From: Fomitopsis serialis
Lineage: Eukaryota > Basidiomycota > Agaricomycetes > Polyporales > Fomitopsidaceae
Length of the DNA: 64,000 nt
Assembly (NCBI RefSeq): GCF_022376445.1
Contig: NW_025954988.1
Location: 310,001 to 374,000, forward strand
Direction of reading: 5' to 3'
Shown: in pieces, positions 50,338 through 62,560 of the stretch
Layout: each line of letters begins with the position of its first letter
Numbering within the stretch: position 1 is the first letter of the stretch
Notes under the pieces: generated by a model
Seen by the model: only the letters and a program-made list of their open reading frames with translations
What the model was told of the DNA's origin: nothing
The model's database searches: none
Program-made: the position numbers and the translations under genes

Positions 50338-51348
50338 GCCGTTTTGGGAGCAATGCCAGCCACCGCCTCAGTTGGCCTGGTTCGTCATCGAAGCCCACGT
50401 GCGGGCCACGAGCCGTGCATCGCGGCTATCCATTGGCCGGCGTGTGCTGGGCCCATCATCCTTGGACCTTCCGGAAGAATGCTTGATCGTGAAACAATCA
50501 ATCCGCGCTTCCGGTCCCCACGCTCTCACTCAACCATCCAAGCGCAGGCTACCCAACGCGCCCCGTCCCAACTCCATTCACACCCCAGAAGCACCCCTCG
50601 TCGTACCGCGGGGTGGACTTCACCACCAGATCACATCCAGACACGCGTATGTCCGAAGGGAATGCTGCAGAGGCGTCTTCCGAGCATCTCCACAAGATAG
50701 GACCATGGGGCACCGCAAACCCGGTGCGACTTACCTGCATTGGCCGTCCTAACGGCGGGTGCGACACAACAGGACGCACCAATTTGCAAGTCGGGCGGTA
50801 CGAGAAGCACTTACACGCTGCAGCGGACCACATACACGCACCGCGGGCTTGCCTCCAAAGTTGTGGAAACGACTCATAGAACAGGAGCAGGGGCGGTCGA
50901 TGGGCGCCATCACTCTGAGACTCGGGGTGACAGATCGTGTACATACGATCACATACCTGTGCACTGGAAAGAAGACACCTGTACAGCCAGGGTCGCGACG
51001 TCGAACACGCGAGCTTCATCTCGTGCGACGTAGTTTAGGCACAGTACACATGGCATATGAAGGGGCCGCAGCCCGAAGACCGGTCGGACAAACCGAAAGA
51101 TCAGGCCACAAGAAGCTGCCATCCTGCTAGAGTTCACCTTCTGTTGGGTGGCGCCACAGATACGGACACCACGCTGTGCATCGCCGGTGACTCGTGCAAG
51201 TGCCTGCCGTATGCCTGTGATCATCCACATGAGCAAGGATTGCAAAAACCAACGGTGGGCACCTGAGCGTGGCCGGACCGGAGAAGACACGAGTAAGAAA
51301 ACGTACGACTGCAACAGGCGACTCCGCTGGGAACAGGGTGCAGCGGGA
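50338..51348. other. About 1 kb without a supported gene
   Basis: Many overlapping frames on both strands. A plus-strand piece starting near 50649 (MSEGNAAEASSEHLHK) followed by a GT-AG-like interval is conceivable as a small gene but has no recognised motif, so it is not called. Confidence 0.4.
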
Positions 51349-51787
51349 TTAATCGTAGACTGGGTAAAGCGTAAAGTGAACGCCACATCACTGATTACCG
51401 GTAGGACTTACCGTGCACAACGCCTGCGTCAAACAACAGGGGATGAACGAGAAGATAGCAACGAAGTTTCGGTGCCGACATACCGTAGAATAGCGTCCAC
51501 ACCAGGATGAATGAAGAGATGTTCTCCTGACCGGGGTTTACTAGCTCCCACCAGCCTCCGGGAATGTACTTCGCCGGTCGTCCCTTGCACTTGACGTACA
51601 AACACGCGGAGGTCAGCAGCGTTGCGAGGATGAAGAGCGCGAAGCCGAGGGTGTTCTCGAGGCCGAGGACGCCTGCGACGGCGCCGGCGAAGCACGACGA
51701 GAGGAACTTGATGGAGTAGACGCGAGAGGCGTTGTACTGCACGTTCGGGGGGAAGAGCAGCTGAGCCTGCTGGTCGGCGGCAGACAT
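51349..51787 (-). CDS. EMC6: ER membrane protein complex subunit 6
   Basis: The ATG at 51787 (MSAADQQAQLLFPPN) is followed by VQYNASRVYSIKFLSSC, FAGAVAGVLGLENTLGFALF, LTSACLYVKCKGRPAKYIP, WWELVNPGQENISSFILVW and LFYG. Two further tiny exons give VVH and VYD before the stop at 51349-51351. This is the full EMC6 layout, with membrane spans around FAGAVAGVLG, GFALFILATLLTSA and FILVWTLFYG. EMC6 is part of the membrane core of the EMC, which inserts transmembrane proteins into the ER. The frame closes at each intron. Confidence 0.93.
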
Positions 51788-52061
51788 GGTCGTGGTAGGG
51801 TGCCGGACACTCACACAGTGTGACTCACACCACCAGCGCGTCGCATCCGCCACCGTGACAGGGCGCGCAGTGCCTGTCACACTTTGTCTTGCGGGTCACT
51901 CGGCGTCACGGCGCAGGGCGGTCGTGTGACGGGACGTGCTGACTCCTGGACGGATTTGATCAGACTCTGACCCAAGGGTTGCCTTGCTCTGACCTCGTCG
52001 GACCCGTCACTCGCCCTCCGCCGGGCCAACCGCAGGCCCCCTTCTACTCGTCCTCGCCGAC

Positions 52062-53236
52062 ATGCACGAAGGCCGCAAGATCAACGTCGGTGTGCTCGGC
52101 GCAACTGGCACCGTCGGCCAGCGCTTCATTGCGCTCCTCTCCGAGCACCCGTTCTTCGTCCTCCATGCGCTGGGCGCATCCCAGCGATCCGCGGGCAAGC
52201 CGTACGCACGCGCGGTCACCTGGAAGCAGACCAAATACATTCCGGCCATCGTGAGGGAGACGATCGTCCAGGAGTGCAAGCCGGAGTGCTTCAGCGGGTG
52301 CGAGATCGTGTTTTCAGGCTTAGACGCTGATGTTGCTGGTCCGATCGGTAAGTCCGCTGCTGGTGCGAGGATTCTGCGAGATACGACAGCTAATGTGACC
52401 GGTTCTACGTCTTTGCAGAGGAGGCGTTCCGTCGCGCAGAGTTCGCCGTCTTCTCGAACGCGAAGAACCACAGACGGGACCCCAATGTGCCTCTCATCGT
52501 ACCTCTCGTCAATGCCAACCACTTCTCCATGATCCAGCAACAGCGCGCGCTGCACAATCCACCCTTACACAAAGGCTTCATTGTCACCAACGCAAACTGC
52601 TCAACGACGGGCGTAGTGATCCCCCTCGCTGCCCTCGAAAAAGCTTTCGGCCCGCTCGAATCATGCATGATCACAACCATGCAGGCGATCTCCGGCGCAG
52701 GTTACCCCGGCGTGCCCAGCCTCGACATCATCGACAACGTCGTGCCCTACATCGGCGGCGAGGAGGAGAAGATGGAGTGGGAGACGCTCAAAATCCTCGG
52801 CGGGATCGCGGAGGGCGAGGACGGCCGTAAAATGTTCGACATGCACGCGCGGCAGCCTCTGCGCGTGTCGGCGCAGTGCAACCGCGTCCCCGTCATCGAG
52901 GGCCACACGGAGTGCGTCTCCGTGCGCTTCGCGCGGAGACCGCCGCCGAGCCCGCAGCAAGTGCGCGAGGCCCTGCAGGCCTACACGTCCGACGCGTGGA
53001 CGATGTCGTGCCCGTCCGCGCCGCGGCATACTATCTTCGTGCATGAGGAGCCGGACCGGCCACAGCCCCGGCTGGACCGCGACTACCAGGCCGGCGCGGG
53101 CGTGAACGTCGGGCGTGTGCGCCAGTGCCCGGTGCTCGACATCAAGTTCGTCGTGCTCGCGAATAACGTCGCGATCGGCGCGGCGACGAGCAGCATCGTG
53201 AACGCCGAGATTGCGGTGTGCAAGGGCGTCATCTAG
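52062..53236 (+). CDS. HOM2: Aspartate-semialdehyde dehydrogenase
   Basis: It has the NADP-binding glycine motif GATGTVG (residues 13-19), then FSGCEIVFSGLDADVAGPI. One intron (about 52349-52418) separates this from EEAFRRAEFAVFSNAKNH. The catalytic cysteine lies in VTNANCSTTG, followed by MQAISGAGYPGVPSLDI. The substrate-binding region includes CNRVPVIEGHTECVSVRF, and the protein ends NAEIAVCKGVI. It reduces L-aspartyl-4-phosphate to L-aspartate semialdehyde, the branch-point precursor for methionine, threonine and isoleucine. Length is typical (about 365 residues) and the frame is intact. Confidence 0.96.
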
Positions 53237-53565
53237 GGCGGTTTGGTCAAAGACGATTATAGACTGAAAAGCCAAGTACATGTACCATTAATGTCGGGCT
53301 CTAGATAACATCTACTACACAAGCCATGTAACACCCGAACCCTACGTACACACACCGTTTGAACAATCTGTATAGCTGCTCGAAGTGTGCTTGCGAAATC
53401 GGCGCGATACTGTCATTGCGCACTCGCTTGCAAATCTCTGAGCCTGTGCTTGATGGGAGAAAGGTCGCGCGCGACGCGGATACACGCGTTCAGGTGATCG
53501 CGTCTCGGACCGTGTCTCAGAGCATCTTCTGCCGCAAACGCCCTCGACTCCCAAGCTCCTCCCTC
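53237..53565. other. Intergenic before the RRP43 leader
   Basis: Nothing recognised in this stretch. The conserved leader shared with 9084-9193 begins at about 53566. Confidence 0.4.
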
Positions 53566-53658
53566 CATCGCCTCCCTGACAGTTAGGCTCACCGTTCCTG
53601 ACGAGCGGCGAAAAACTGTCTCACATCTCTTGACCCCGAACTCTCTCCTACAATTTGC

Positions 53659-54946
53659 ATGATGGTCGAATCCGGACCCTCGACGTCCGCGGCCTCGACG
53701 TCCAAAGCAGACCAGGACGCCCTGCGCGCGGCGACCTTCCAGCGACTCCATCCAAAAGTCTATCTTGAGCGGTTCCTCGCGGAGAACGTGCGCCCGGATG
53801 GCAGAGAGCTCGGCGGCTGGCGAGAGGTCTCGGTGAACGTAGGTTGGTGCAGGCGTTCCCTCCGTGCGGGGTTGTCTCGAGTGTGTGCATATGCTCACTT
53901 GTGACACGTCCGCGAACGAAACAGGGTCGATATCCACCGCAGATGGCTCTGCATTAGTGAGATTGGGGAAGACAACCGTTGTATGCGGAGTCAAAGCCGA
54001 GATTGCGGAGCCTGAGCTGGATAGCCCAGAGGATGGCTTTCTAGGTGAGCGTGCATCCCGTAGAGCTAGAGTTGTAAAGTAAACTCGTGTGCGTGTGTGC
54101 AAGTTCCCAACCTAGACCTTCCTGCGATATGCCATCCGAGGTTCAAGCCGGGCCCGCCCACGGAGGAGGCCCAGGTGCTCTCTGACAGACTAAACGAAGT
54201 GCTCGTTACGTTCGTACTCACTCGGCCTACCGTCCGACTCATGTTGATTGCGCATGCAGGTCTGGTGTCATCCCAACGAAGTCGTTGTGCATCGAAGCAG
54301 GGAAAGCAGTGTGGGTCTTGTACGTCGACGCGACATGCATCAATTATGACGGGAATGCATTCGACGCTACGTTACTCGCCATGGTGGCGGCTCTCAAAAA
54401 CAGTATGCAGTTCATCCGTCCGTTTATGACGCACACTCAGGATAGTTCTCTATGATAGCCCGGCTACCGAAAACCAGCTTCGACGCAGAGACGGGCCGCA
54501 CCATCTGTTCAAGAAAATCAAAATCCCCTGTGCATGTCAGCCGCTTACCGGCCTCGATGTCCTTTGGGATTTTCGATAAGTGCGTGAAATTTCCCTACCG
54601 CTAGTTCGCCCCCTGTGCACTGACTAGGCACCGCTATACAGTACACACGTACTCGCAGACCCCACATCTTTGAGGAGCCCTTGCTCGACACCACATTGTC
54701 CGTCGCGGTAGACGAGAACGGTGGCCTTGTATCTGTGACCCAGCTCGGCCTAGGAATTGTCGGAAACCAAGACGCGCTAGTGCATTGCATCAGTGCTGCT
54801 CGAACGCGTTGCTCTGAAGTCATGGGACTGCTGGTCAATATATCTTAGCCCAGGCTCAAACTGGAAGCAACCTCATGAAGCCCTACAACAACAACAAATC
54901 CTCACCGCTCGACAAGGTGTTTCTCAGACTCTGCCCAGGAGACTAG
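53659..54946 (+). CDS. RRP43: Exosome complex component RRP43 (RNase PH-like)
   Basis: Exons give FQRLHPKVYLERFLAENVRP with DGREL, then VNVGSISTADGSALVRLGKT. TVVCGVKAEIAEPELDSPE follows, then VPNLDLPAICHPRFKPGPP. After a further intron come SGVIPTKSLCIEAGKAVWVL and YVDATCINYDGNAFDATLLA, then HIFEEPLLDTTLSVAVDENG and GIVGNQDALVHCISAAR. A last exon reads SNLMKPYNNNKSSPLDKVF and stops at 54944-54946. This is one of the six ring subunits of the RNA exosome, catalytically inactive in eukaryotes. The junction into the last exon is uncertain (short intron about 54814-54853). The leader upstream has a diverged copy at 9084-9193. Confidence 0.9.
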
Positions 54947-55226
54947 CAAGTTGCAATCGCGCTCTCCTTCGGATTCGAAACGGCCTCATCATTTGCAACG
55001 AGCGCAGAACAGCATTTGTGCATCCTCGGCAGTACCACATGGCGCAACGGCGCAAGTACATCAAGATGTCTATCGACACTAACAAGCAGGCTAGCGATAG
55101 ATATAGGGTATATGTCCCGGGTGATGCTAAACTGTACAACAAAACATTTGACAGAACGTATGTATGCAAGATGATTACGCGCGCAAGTCCACTAGTAGGT
55201 TAGATTCGCCCTTCGACCCCGTAATA

Positions 55227-58200
55227 TCACCCAGGCCCCATCCCAATTGGGCCCGCCATCGCCAAATATGACCCCAGCGGAGGCGACGGCGGCCCCAGCG
55301 AGTGCGCGACCGCCTTCCGCCTGTCCTCCCAGGCCCTCAGCGCCTTCAGCAGCTGTAAGATCTTGTCCCGCTTGCCCTGCCGAATGTCGTTAATGCTCAC
55401 GGTGCCCATCTTAACATCGTTGTCGAGCAGGAAGTCGAAGAGCTTGAAGAGCCCGTCGAGCTTGTCGTCGTTCGGCCCGGACGGGAACGCAGAGTCCGGC
55501 ACACGCGGGGTCGCCTGCTTCCCCTTGATGTCTTCCGCGAGCCGCAAAAGGGCCAGGCCACCGTAAGTCGGTGCTGACAGGTCCGTCATTTGCAGGTTCT
55601 TCGGGAGGTGCGAGTTTGCCCAGTCGATGAGGCCTGCATCCACGGAAGACGTCTGGGTAGAGCGTATCAGTCAGCGTCCTTTGGCGCATCTGAAACGTGG
55701 AGATCACGTACGGTCGACTCCGTCAGAGAGTTGAGCCTTCGCATTTCCCGCGATGGTCGCGGTGGAACCTTGGAAATAGTTTTAGGGACAGATGGTTCGA
55801 CGCTGGTAGTGGAGCGCGTGTCGCTCGTGAAGAACGAGTCGAGCCTTGTACGCTCCATACTACCCTTCTCTTTGGCTGTGACGCCCATGAGCAAGACCTG
55901 CGCGTCGCGCTGGGTCAGCTGGTTCGGATTATCAGGGCGCATCGCTTTCTGGGTGGCTGCTCGTGCACCAGGAGAAGGGGGTCTCGGCGCAGGATTCATC
56001 GCTTGTGCGACTGCAAGAGGAATTGTCGGAATGTTGCATGACGACACCACAAGGTCTAGAAGCGCTCGTTTCAGCCTTGTCGCAAGTGAAGTACGCTAGA
56101 CTCACCAGCGTAATCCCGCGTGATTGTGGCCTTCATGAGTGCCTTCATCCATTCTCGGACAGTGATGTGCTCCTCCGAGCTGAAGTAATGGCTCTTCTCC
56201 GAGTCATGCATGATACGGAAACCATAGCGTCCCGGGTCGATGTTCTCATCTGCAACAACCTTGTAACCGGCGATGTTGATGTACCCCTTTATTTTGCTCT
56301 CCTAAACCATGTTTCGCATAAGGCGCCCGTCGCAGCGAATGCAGAGGGGATCATACCGTTTTGCTCTTGTTCCGCAGCCAGTAGAGGTGCGGACCCTTGA
56401 GGACGAAATACCGCATCTTCCAGGCGTTATAGCGCTCGCCCTTCTTGCGTAACCAACCCTCATGGTCAGGTGTCCCGATTTGCTCCAGGATACTCTGACC
56501 AGGTTTGAGAGTGAGCGTGAGCGGACTGGATTCTGGGGTTGTAGGAGACCTGAGGGTGTCGTCAGCCTTTCCAGTCTTGTCGGCTTGCGAAACGCCGACG
56601 GTAGATGCTGTGCGTTTGCGCAGGACTGCCGACCTTTCCGGTTCTTTCGCTTTGTCCTTCAACTCTTGAGATTTCTCCGACTCCTTGTCAGGGGACTCCT
56701 TGACCTCTTTGAGGGAGAGGAACTGGCCAGACTTCTTCTCCTTGCTGGTGCCATCAGCGGTAGAGGGCCGACTCGAGCCCCGCTTCTCTCGTATCCTCGA
56801 GAAGGTGCCATGATGTTTCTCCTTCTCGTCCTCGCTCTTCTCGACCGCACTAAAAATTAAGGCACCACAAATTAGTAATGTATCACACTTTCCGCGGTTT
56901 AACTCACCCAGAAAGCGACGGAGGCGGCTTCCTGCTCTTGCCACTTTTCCCCAGTGTCCCGGAGAAGGAAGTACCAAAGAGGCTAAGCCGGTCCGACGCC
57001 TTGCGGCCGTCAACGCTCTCGCGCTTCTTCTTTGGCCTAGCTGTGACCGGAGGCGCGCCTTCCGGCGCAGACTTCGCACCGTCCGGTGAGTTAGTGGAGG
57101 ACGCCGCAAGTGACATAGCGGACAAGGGAGGCGTTTGCGGGACGGACGTGTCCTTGGAGTGCCGACTGGCGGTGTCGTTCAGCGATGACCGCTCCTTCAC
57201 CGAACCGGACTCGGTACGCCAAAATAGGCGCCGGCCCCTGCTCTTCGTGTCCGAGGCGACTGTCTCGCTCTGTCCAACCATCAGTGATTTCACGGACACC
57301 GCGTTCAAAGTTATTCGCACCTCGCTCATGGCGCCACGGTCATCCTCGACAGCAGGGCGGATGTCTCCTCCAATCGCAGTGGCCGCTATAGCCCCATCGC
57401 TCGGCGAGAGCACCAGCTGAGCGGGACGTTTCTACATGTCATGGAACAGAACCGCATTAGTATTTTCGAACAGGCCAGCTAACATTTTATTGGGAAGACC
57501 ACACACCCCGTCTTTGATAGCCTGTGCCAAGCCGAGACCGAGACCGAGGGGTTGCGATTCAGCTTCGCTCTTCGCGGCACCGCCGTTTGTATCCACCTCG
57601 GCGACAGGCCACCCGTTGCGGTTCAACCCGTCGCCACTGGGCAGTGGTATCTCTGCAACTGGAGAAGCAGTAATCGGGCTACTCTGGTAGGCATGCGGAG
57701 CGTACATGGGCGAGTACCCCCACCCCGAAGACGTCTGTGTATGTGCGGAGCTCTGTAGACTTGCCGAATGTGAATGCGTGTAGGGCAAGGACTGGCCTGT
57801 CTGCGAGCGCGGTGTAGTAACTCGCGCCGGCGTATGTGATGGAGACTCGAAGATGGACGGGGGACGGCGCAATTCGGCGATCGCGTTCACGATGCGAGCA
57901 CGCTTCCCGAACGCGACGATACCAATCTCAGTCTTGAGGACGTTCGCGTCAAGCTCGAGGAGCACGTCGCCCGTGATTTCTTGCTCTGAAATCGAAGGGT
58001 TCGTTGACACAGACAGGAACAAGCACACTCAAGACGCACCGGTGAACTTCTCACACACACCCTCATCGAAGCCCTTGGACCGGAGCCACTCAACCACTTG
58101 CTCGACCGACCACTCGGAAGGATGGCCGTCCGGCCTCTCCTTCCTCGTATCTGATCCAGAGGACCCACTACCGGGCGCCTTTGCTTCTAGGCCACCGGCG

Positions 58201-59858
58201 CTCATCGTGGACACAGTTGTTGCTGGCGTGAGTGATTGCCTGATCCCTGTGCTCGTTGATCCGCCAAATGATGATGCAGTAGGTGAAGGAAGGCCAGTTG
58301 AGGGGAACGAAGGCTGCGGGGTCTCGGCAACGCGAACGGTGCTTGGCGAGGGGCTGACGGTCTGCACGGAAGGAGACGTCGAGATCACAGAGGGACTGGC
58401 CGTAGCAGACGTGGGATGTGAAGCAATCGGAGCGGGAACCTCATCGGGAGTATTAGAGGTTGCAATAGACTTCTCGTCTTCAAGAGGTGCGCTTGCTTGC
58501 GATGATGGCGAAGGGACTTCTTCAACGGGGGAGGCCGCTATGATGTTCATGGAGGGAGAGCGTATGGGCTCCTCGTTGGCAAGATGGTGTGAGAGTTGTT
58601 CCTGCGAGAAGGTGGACTGCTCCGGGCGAGCAGTCGAGCTTTCAGGTGTAGTCGCACTAGGCGAGGGCACGATGAACTCTTCTGAGGGTACAATGAGCGC
58701 CGAGCTATCCCTCGATTTTTTCTTGCGTAGGCTAGAATCCGATACAGTGATCACCGGAGGAGGAGTATGGAAGTCCATTGTCGATGTACGGGAGTGCACA
58801 ACGGAGAAGGCAGGTTTGGAAGTGGTCTCCTCGTCTTCTTCGTCCTCCTCAGAGATACGTCCGTTCATGCCCCTCGAACGGACATGATCGGAAAGGTGCC
58901 GGGGATGAATCTGCTCTTCATCCTCGTCTTCGCTCGAGTCGCTGAACTCGAAATCGTGCGGAGGCCCCGAGAGACGGACCGGAGTACCAGAGCCAGTGGT
59001 CGAGCTTGCTCTTCCCTGCGCTTCTCGTTTCTCGTTCTCCATTTGCGCGCGCATGGCAAGCATCGTCCGAGCGCCTTTCGACCATCCATACTCTGTTTCG
59101 TCACCCTCCTCGCCCTTGTCGCCCTCGTCTTCGGCGTCGGAATGGTCGGTCGACTGCGAGCGCGAGCTCATGAAGCTGAAGCTTCGTGATCCGTCGTCAT
59201 TCCCTCGGCCGAGTTGCTCGATCGCCTTCTGCACGTCTGTCATAGTAGCTTGCATCACCTCGCCTCCCCCAGACCCCTGCGCGCCATTGTTGGCTGTACC
59301 TAGTTCTTCCGTGCTATGGCTCAGAATCGGATCGGCAGTACCATGAGGAGGCTGTGATGTACCGCAGGCTGTTGTTGTTGACGCAACAGGCGCTTCGACG
59401 GTAGAGGACGCGGACGAGGCATCGGCACTCTCCGCGACAGCAGCGAGTCGAGATGAAATAGAGGGAGGGTTCGGGGATGTGTAACTTCGCGGAAACAGTC
59501 CGATATTGCCTGCTGGGTTTCGGCCCTAGAGAGCAAGCGTGAATGAGAAAATTCGACACACCAGCAGCTACTGCCGAGCCAGAAGACGACACATAAGTTT
59601 TGGAAGACGAGGACGGATGCCTTCCAAGTCGCATAGACTTGGCACAGTCGTAGACTATCCTCTACCGTGTCATTTTCCACCACAGGGTCTCCGTCATAGC
59701 TCGGCAGCAGAGCGGGTACGCGACAGACTCACCTTCCACCATCCATCTCCATACAAATCATCCTTTTCAATAACCTCAACTTTGTCCCCGATCTTAAAGG
59801 ACACCTCATCCGGGTTCTCCGGTGTGAATTCGTGGAGGGCGTAGACGTACTCTGGCAT
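55227..59858 (-). CDS. Boi-type polarity scaffold: SH3, SAM, PH and CH-like domains
   Basis: From the ATG at 59858: an SH3 domain (YALHEFTPENPDEVSF, EKDDLYGDGWW, and across an intron GRNPAGNIGLFPRSYTS). A long acidic Ser/Thr/Pro-rich linker follows. The SAM domain is WSVEQVVEWLRSKGFDEGV plus EQEITGDVLLELDANVL across an intron. A second Ser/Lys-rich linker leads to the PH domain (DHEGWLRKKGERYNAWKMRY, FVLKGPHLYWL, then IKGYINIAGYKV). The C-terminal block LIDWANSHLPKNLQ with GGLALLRLAEDIKG and DDKLDGLFKLFDFLLDND resembles a calponin-homology domain. It ends at 55227. Yeast Boi1/Boi2 (SH3-SAM-PH) act at sites of polarised exocytosis with Cdc42. The domain order is clear. Confidence 0.87.
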
Positions 59859-60106
59859 AATTCACTCCTTGTATTCGCTTGACGGAGTGTGCCAGAGACG
59901 ATGCGGATGTCAGTAGGAAAACAGCGAGAAAGTAAGCAAGAGAGTGAGCGGGTGAACGACGTAGAGGAGATAAGCAAGCAAGAAGGAGAGTTATGTGCGG
60001 TTGACGAACATTGTGAAGCGGACCGCGTTGGGTCGTGGGCGTTCAGACTCGCGTTCCCGCCCAGGCACATTACGCGGGTATTATCCGCCAAACTCGGCAA
60101 CAATCT

Positions 60107-60114
60107 CTATATAT
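60107..60114 (+). promoter_or_regulatory. TATA-like element in a divergent promoter
   Basis: CTATATAT about 110 bases upstream of the ATG at 60224, in the 365-base interval shared with the divergent Boi-type gene. Confidence 0.35.
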
Positions 60115-60223
60115 GGCTAGCCGTGCATTCACCGCCGGCGCACAGTCTGAGCTTCTCCACGACTGTGAGACTCCGTGCACTTGCATGCACCTCTCGTGTG
60201 CAGCCGACACCATTCAACTCGCC

Positions 60224-61480
60224 ATGTCAACGCGACGTCTGAGCACTGTCCACGACCTTGCGTCTCTCCGCCTACATCCCGACGGGACTCGCGTCCAAAA
60301 CAACAACAAGAACTTGAGGATTCGCGGAGCCAAATATGCAGCGCGGGACAGCAAAGGGAACTGGTTTGCGCGCGACGCGGGTGGGACAGGCAGAGTGAAG
60401 CAGCGATGGGCGAAGCCACGCGACGAGGACGCGAAAGAAGATAGCTCGACCGGAACAGATGAGGGTGAGGATCTGTTACCCACGGCAGCCAAGGGCAAGG
60501 GCAAACAGCGGGCAAGTGAAGCGGACGTAGAGGAGCAGCCGCAGGATGAGAGGGCACGCAAGAGGCGACGGTTCTACGAGGATGAGTCCTTCATTGCACC
60601 CACGCCGTCGGGTGGCCCTTCAGCTCAGGGTAGCCCAAAGGCGTCTTCGAGTAGACTGTCTGAGCCAGAACCTCTTGCAGATTGGGCACTCCCCACACCG
60701 TCGGCTGTGAGTGCGCCAGATTCCTTCGGAGGAAACGTCGCGTCGCTAATCGGACCCGCAGGAGACATTGAAATGTATGCATTACTTTGCTTGCAACTAC
60801 TACACTGCCGTGGGGCAGTTACGCGATAGTACTAAGGGAGCACGTCGAACGAAGAAGGTTCGGCGGGAACAAAGGCTTCAAGAGGAAGAAGACGGTGCGA
60901 GAAGCAGTGAACCGGCCGAAGAGCCTGCTCATGACAGCTCCGCGGAGGGGGACTCTAGCTCTACTTCCGACAGTGAGAGCAGTGAGGATGAAGACGAGGA
61001 CGAAACCAACTACAGGCCACAGTTGCGTAGTCGAAGGCGGAGAAGAGCAAGCCCTGACATGTATAAAGCTCTCGACGGTTCTGCTCTTATGGCGATCTGT
61101 AAGTGTATCTATGACTCTGCGATCAGCAATCCAATATAATCATGTGCTCTCCAGCGATGCTAGTGCAAGAGCATATCACACATCTCTTATCCGCAGACGT
61201 ACCCGACGAGTGGGACGAGGAGATGGAAGCAGACAAGCAGGCACAGCGCGGCAAACAGGCAGCACTGACCAGCATCCTGGAGAGTCAGCACGGTCGGCCG
61301 AGCTGGAAACTACGCAGTCGAAATACCAAGGAAGTCGAGGACGAGGAGGAGGAAGAGCAGCTCGAACAGAACAAGGACACGGAGACCCTGGGCAGACGGA
61401 CGACGAGAGGCGTCGTTCTTCCGAAGGTCACGGTTCCATTTGCAGACAATAGCTCGGAAGATGAGGACTACGTCCCTTAG
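60224..61480 (+). CDS. Acidic nuclear protein, function not recognised
   Basis: Start at 60224 (MSTRRLSTVHDLASLRLHPD). The first exon is basic (NNKNLRIRGAKYAARD), then charged and Ser-rich with a likely nuclear localisation signal (ARKRRRF). Around 60776-60790 an intron or frame change leads to FACNYYTAVGQLRDS, followed by a long acidic stretch (ESSEDEDEDETNY) and RSRRRRRAS. A conserved-looking block, MYKALDGSALMAIG then MLVQEHITHLL after a short intron (about 61100-61157), resembles what I remember of Rrn9-type RNA polymerase I factors. That link is weak. The C-terminus is again acidic (NSSEDEDYVP). Probably a chromatin or transcription protein. Confidence 0.65.
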
Positions 61481-61749
61481 ATCTGTTGTGGTTGCAATCT
61501 ATATGGGTTTGGTGGATATTGCCATTTGCATGTCAGCCATTAGCCCGGCTTCCGCAGCACTTTTAGCAGGCTATCATTGAACACATGTTTTCGTGACGAG
61601 CAGAAACAATTTGGCTTATGAACCTACCTGATCATCGAATACTTCGACAGTCGTGTCATTGCCTGATTCGACCTTATTCGTCTTTTCTACGTCCCGTTGC
61701 TGAGGAGATTATGAACGTATGGTAGTAGTGGCATGTAATGAATCTGTGC
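61481..61749. other. Short convergent intergenic region
   Basis: Between the stops of the acidic nuclear protein (+) and uL13m (-). AT-richer, fits two 3' untranslated regions. Confidence 0.45.
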
Positions 61750-62405
61750 TTAGGCCGATGGTGCCTTGGATTGAGGAGCGGGTTGTGCCAGTGTGCCATC
61801 CTCCCAACGCTTCAAGATATTATGCTGGAACACGCCCATGTCCTCGTCCTCGAATATCCGCAGGCGCTGTAGTCTTCTCTCGCGCAGCTTGTTCTTTGGC
61901 AGCATGCCCGAGACAGCTTTTCGGATGATCTGCATTTACCGGCCGGCCTCAGAAAAGGGAGTCGCTCTTACGAACAGCCACGACGCACCTCGTCGGGTTT
62001 CCTCCGCATCATATCCTTGTATTGGATCTCCTTCAAGCCTCCGGGGAACATAGTGTGGTGCCTGTACACAGTTGGTCGGCCTTGTTACCGGACACCTTCA
62101 CCCTCCGAGCATTTGTGATGACAACGTAGTCACCGCAGTCCGCTGAGACCGGATGACCAGCTCAGCAAGACAAGAATAGTATGGTTCCAAAGGACCGTAC
62201 TTACCGCTGGGGTCGAAAATGGGCTTGTGCTTGCCCATGAGCACGATGGCAATGCGCTCTGCCAACTTTCCCAGTACCCGCTCGGAGGCGTCGACGTGAT
62301 GCCATACCCGGGCATACGCCAGCGCAGTCTACACTGCAGGTCAGCAAATTGTATAACGACAATTTCCAGAGTATGATCACGTACATTCCCGACTACCTGG
62401 GACAT
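61750..62405 (-). CDS. MRPL23: Mitochondrial large-subunit ribosomal protein uL13m
   Basis: The ATG at 62405 (MSQVVGN) splices to TALAYARVWHHVDASERVLG and KLAERIAIVLMGKHKPIFD. The next exon gives ADCGDYVVITNARRVKVSGN. Further exons lead to a HTMFPGGLKEIQYKDMM-type segment and VIRKAVSGMLPKNKLRERR, then LRIFEDEDMGVFQHN. It ends at 61750. The bacterial uL13 core (GKLAE, MGKHKP, VSGMLPKN) is preserved. A short mitochondrial targeting sequence is not obvious. It is divergent from Nup188, with about 155 bases between starts. Confidence 0.9.
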
Positions 62406-62560
62406 ATTGAGTGGACCGGAAGTGCAGGTAGGAGCAGGTAAAGACACAAGAAGCAGGAACGATTAGGCGCCCACGCTGCCACCGCGAGTCGCGGTCTGTG
62501 GCGGCAAATTCGAACTGCTTGACCGCGTCTACAGCCTTGTCTCGCGTCGGTTCGTCCAGG

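Noticed and set aside
50549..51019. 156-codon minus-strand frame between the small membrane protein and EMC6
   Set aside because: No recognised motif, overlaps plus-strand frames, and no splice pattern supports it.
57853..58887. 344-codon plus-strand frame
   Set aside because: Antisense to the SH3-SAM linker of the Boi-type gene; it is a mirror of that acidic, Ser-rich coding sequence.
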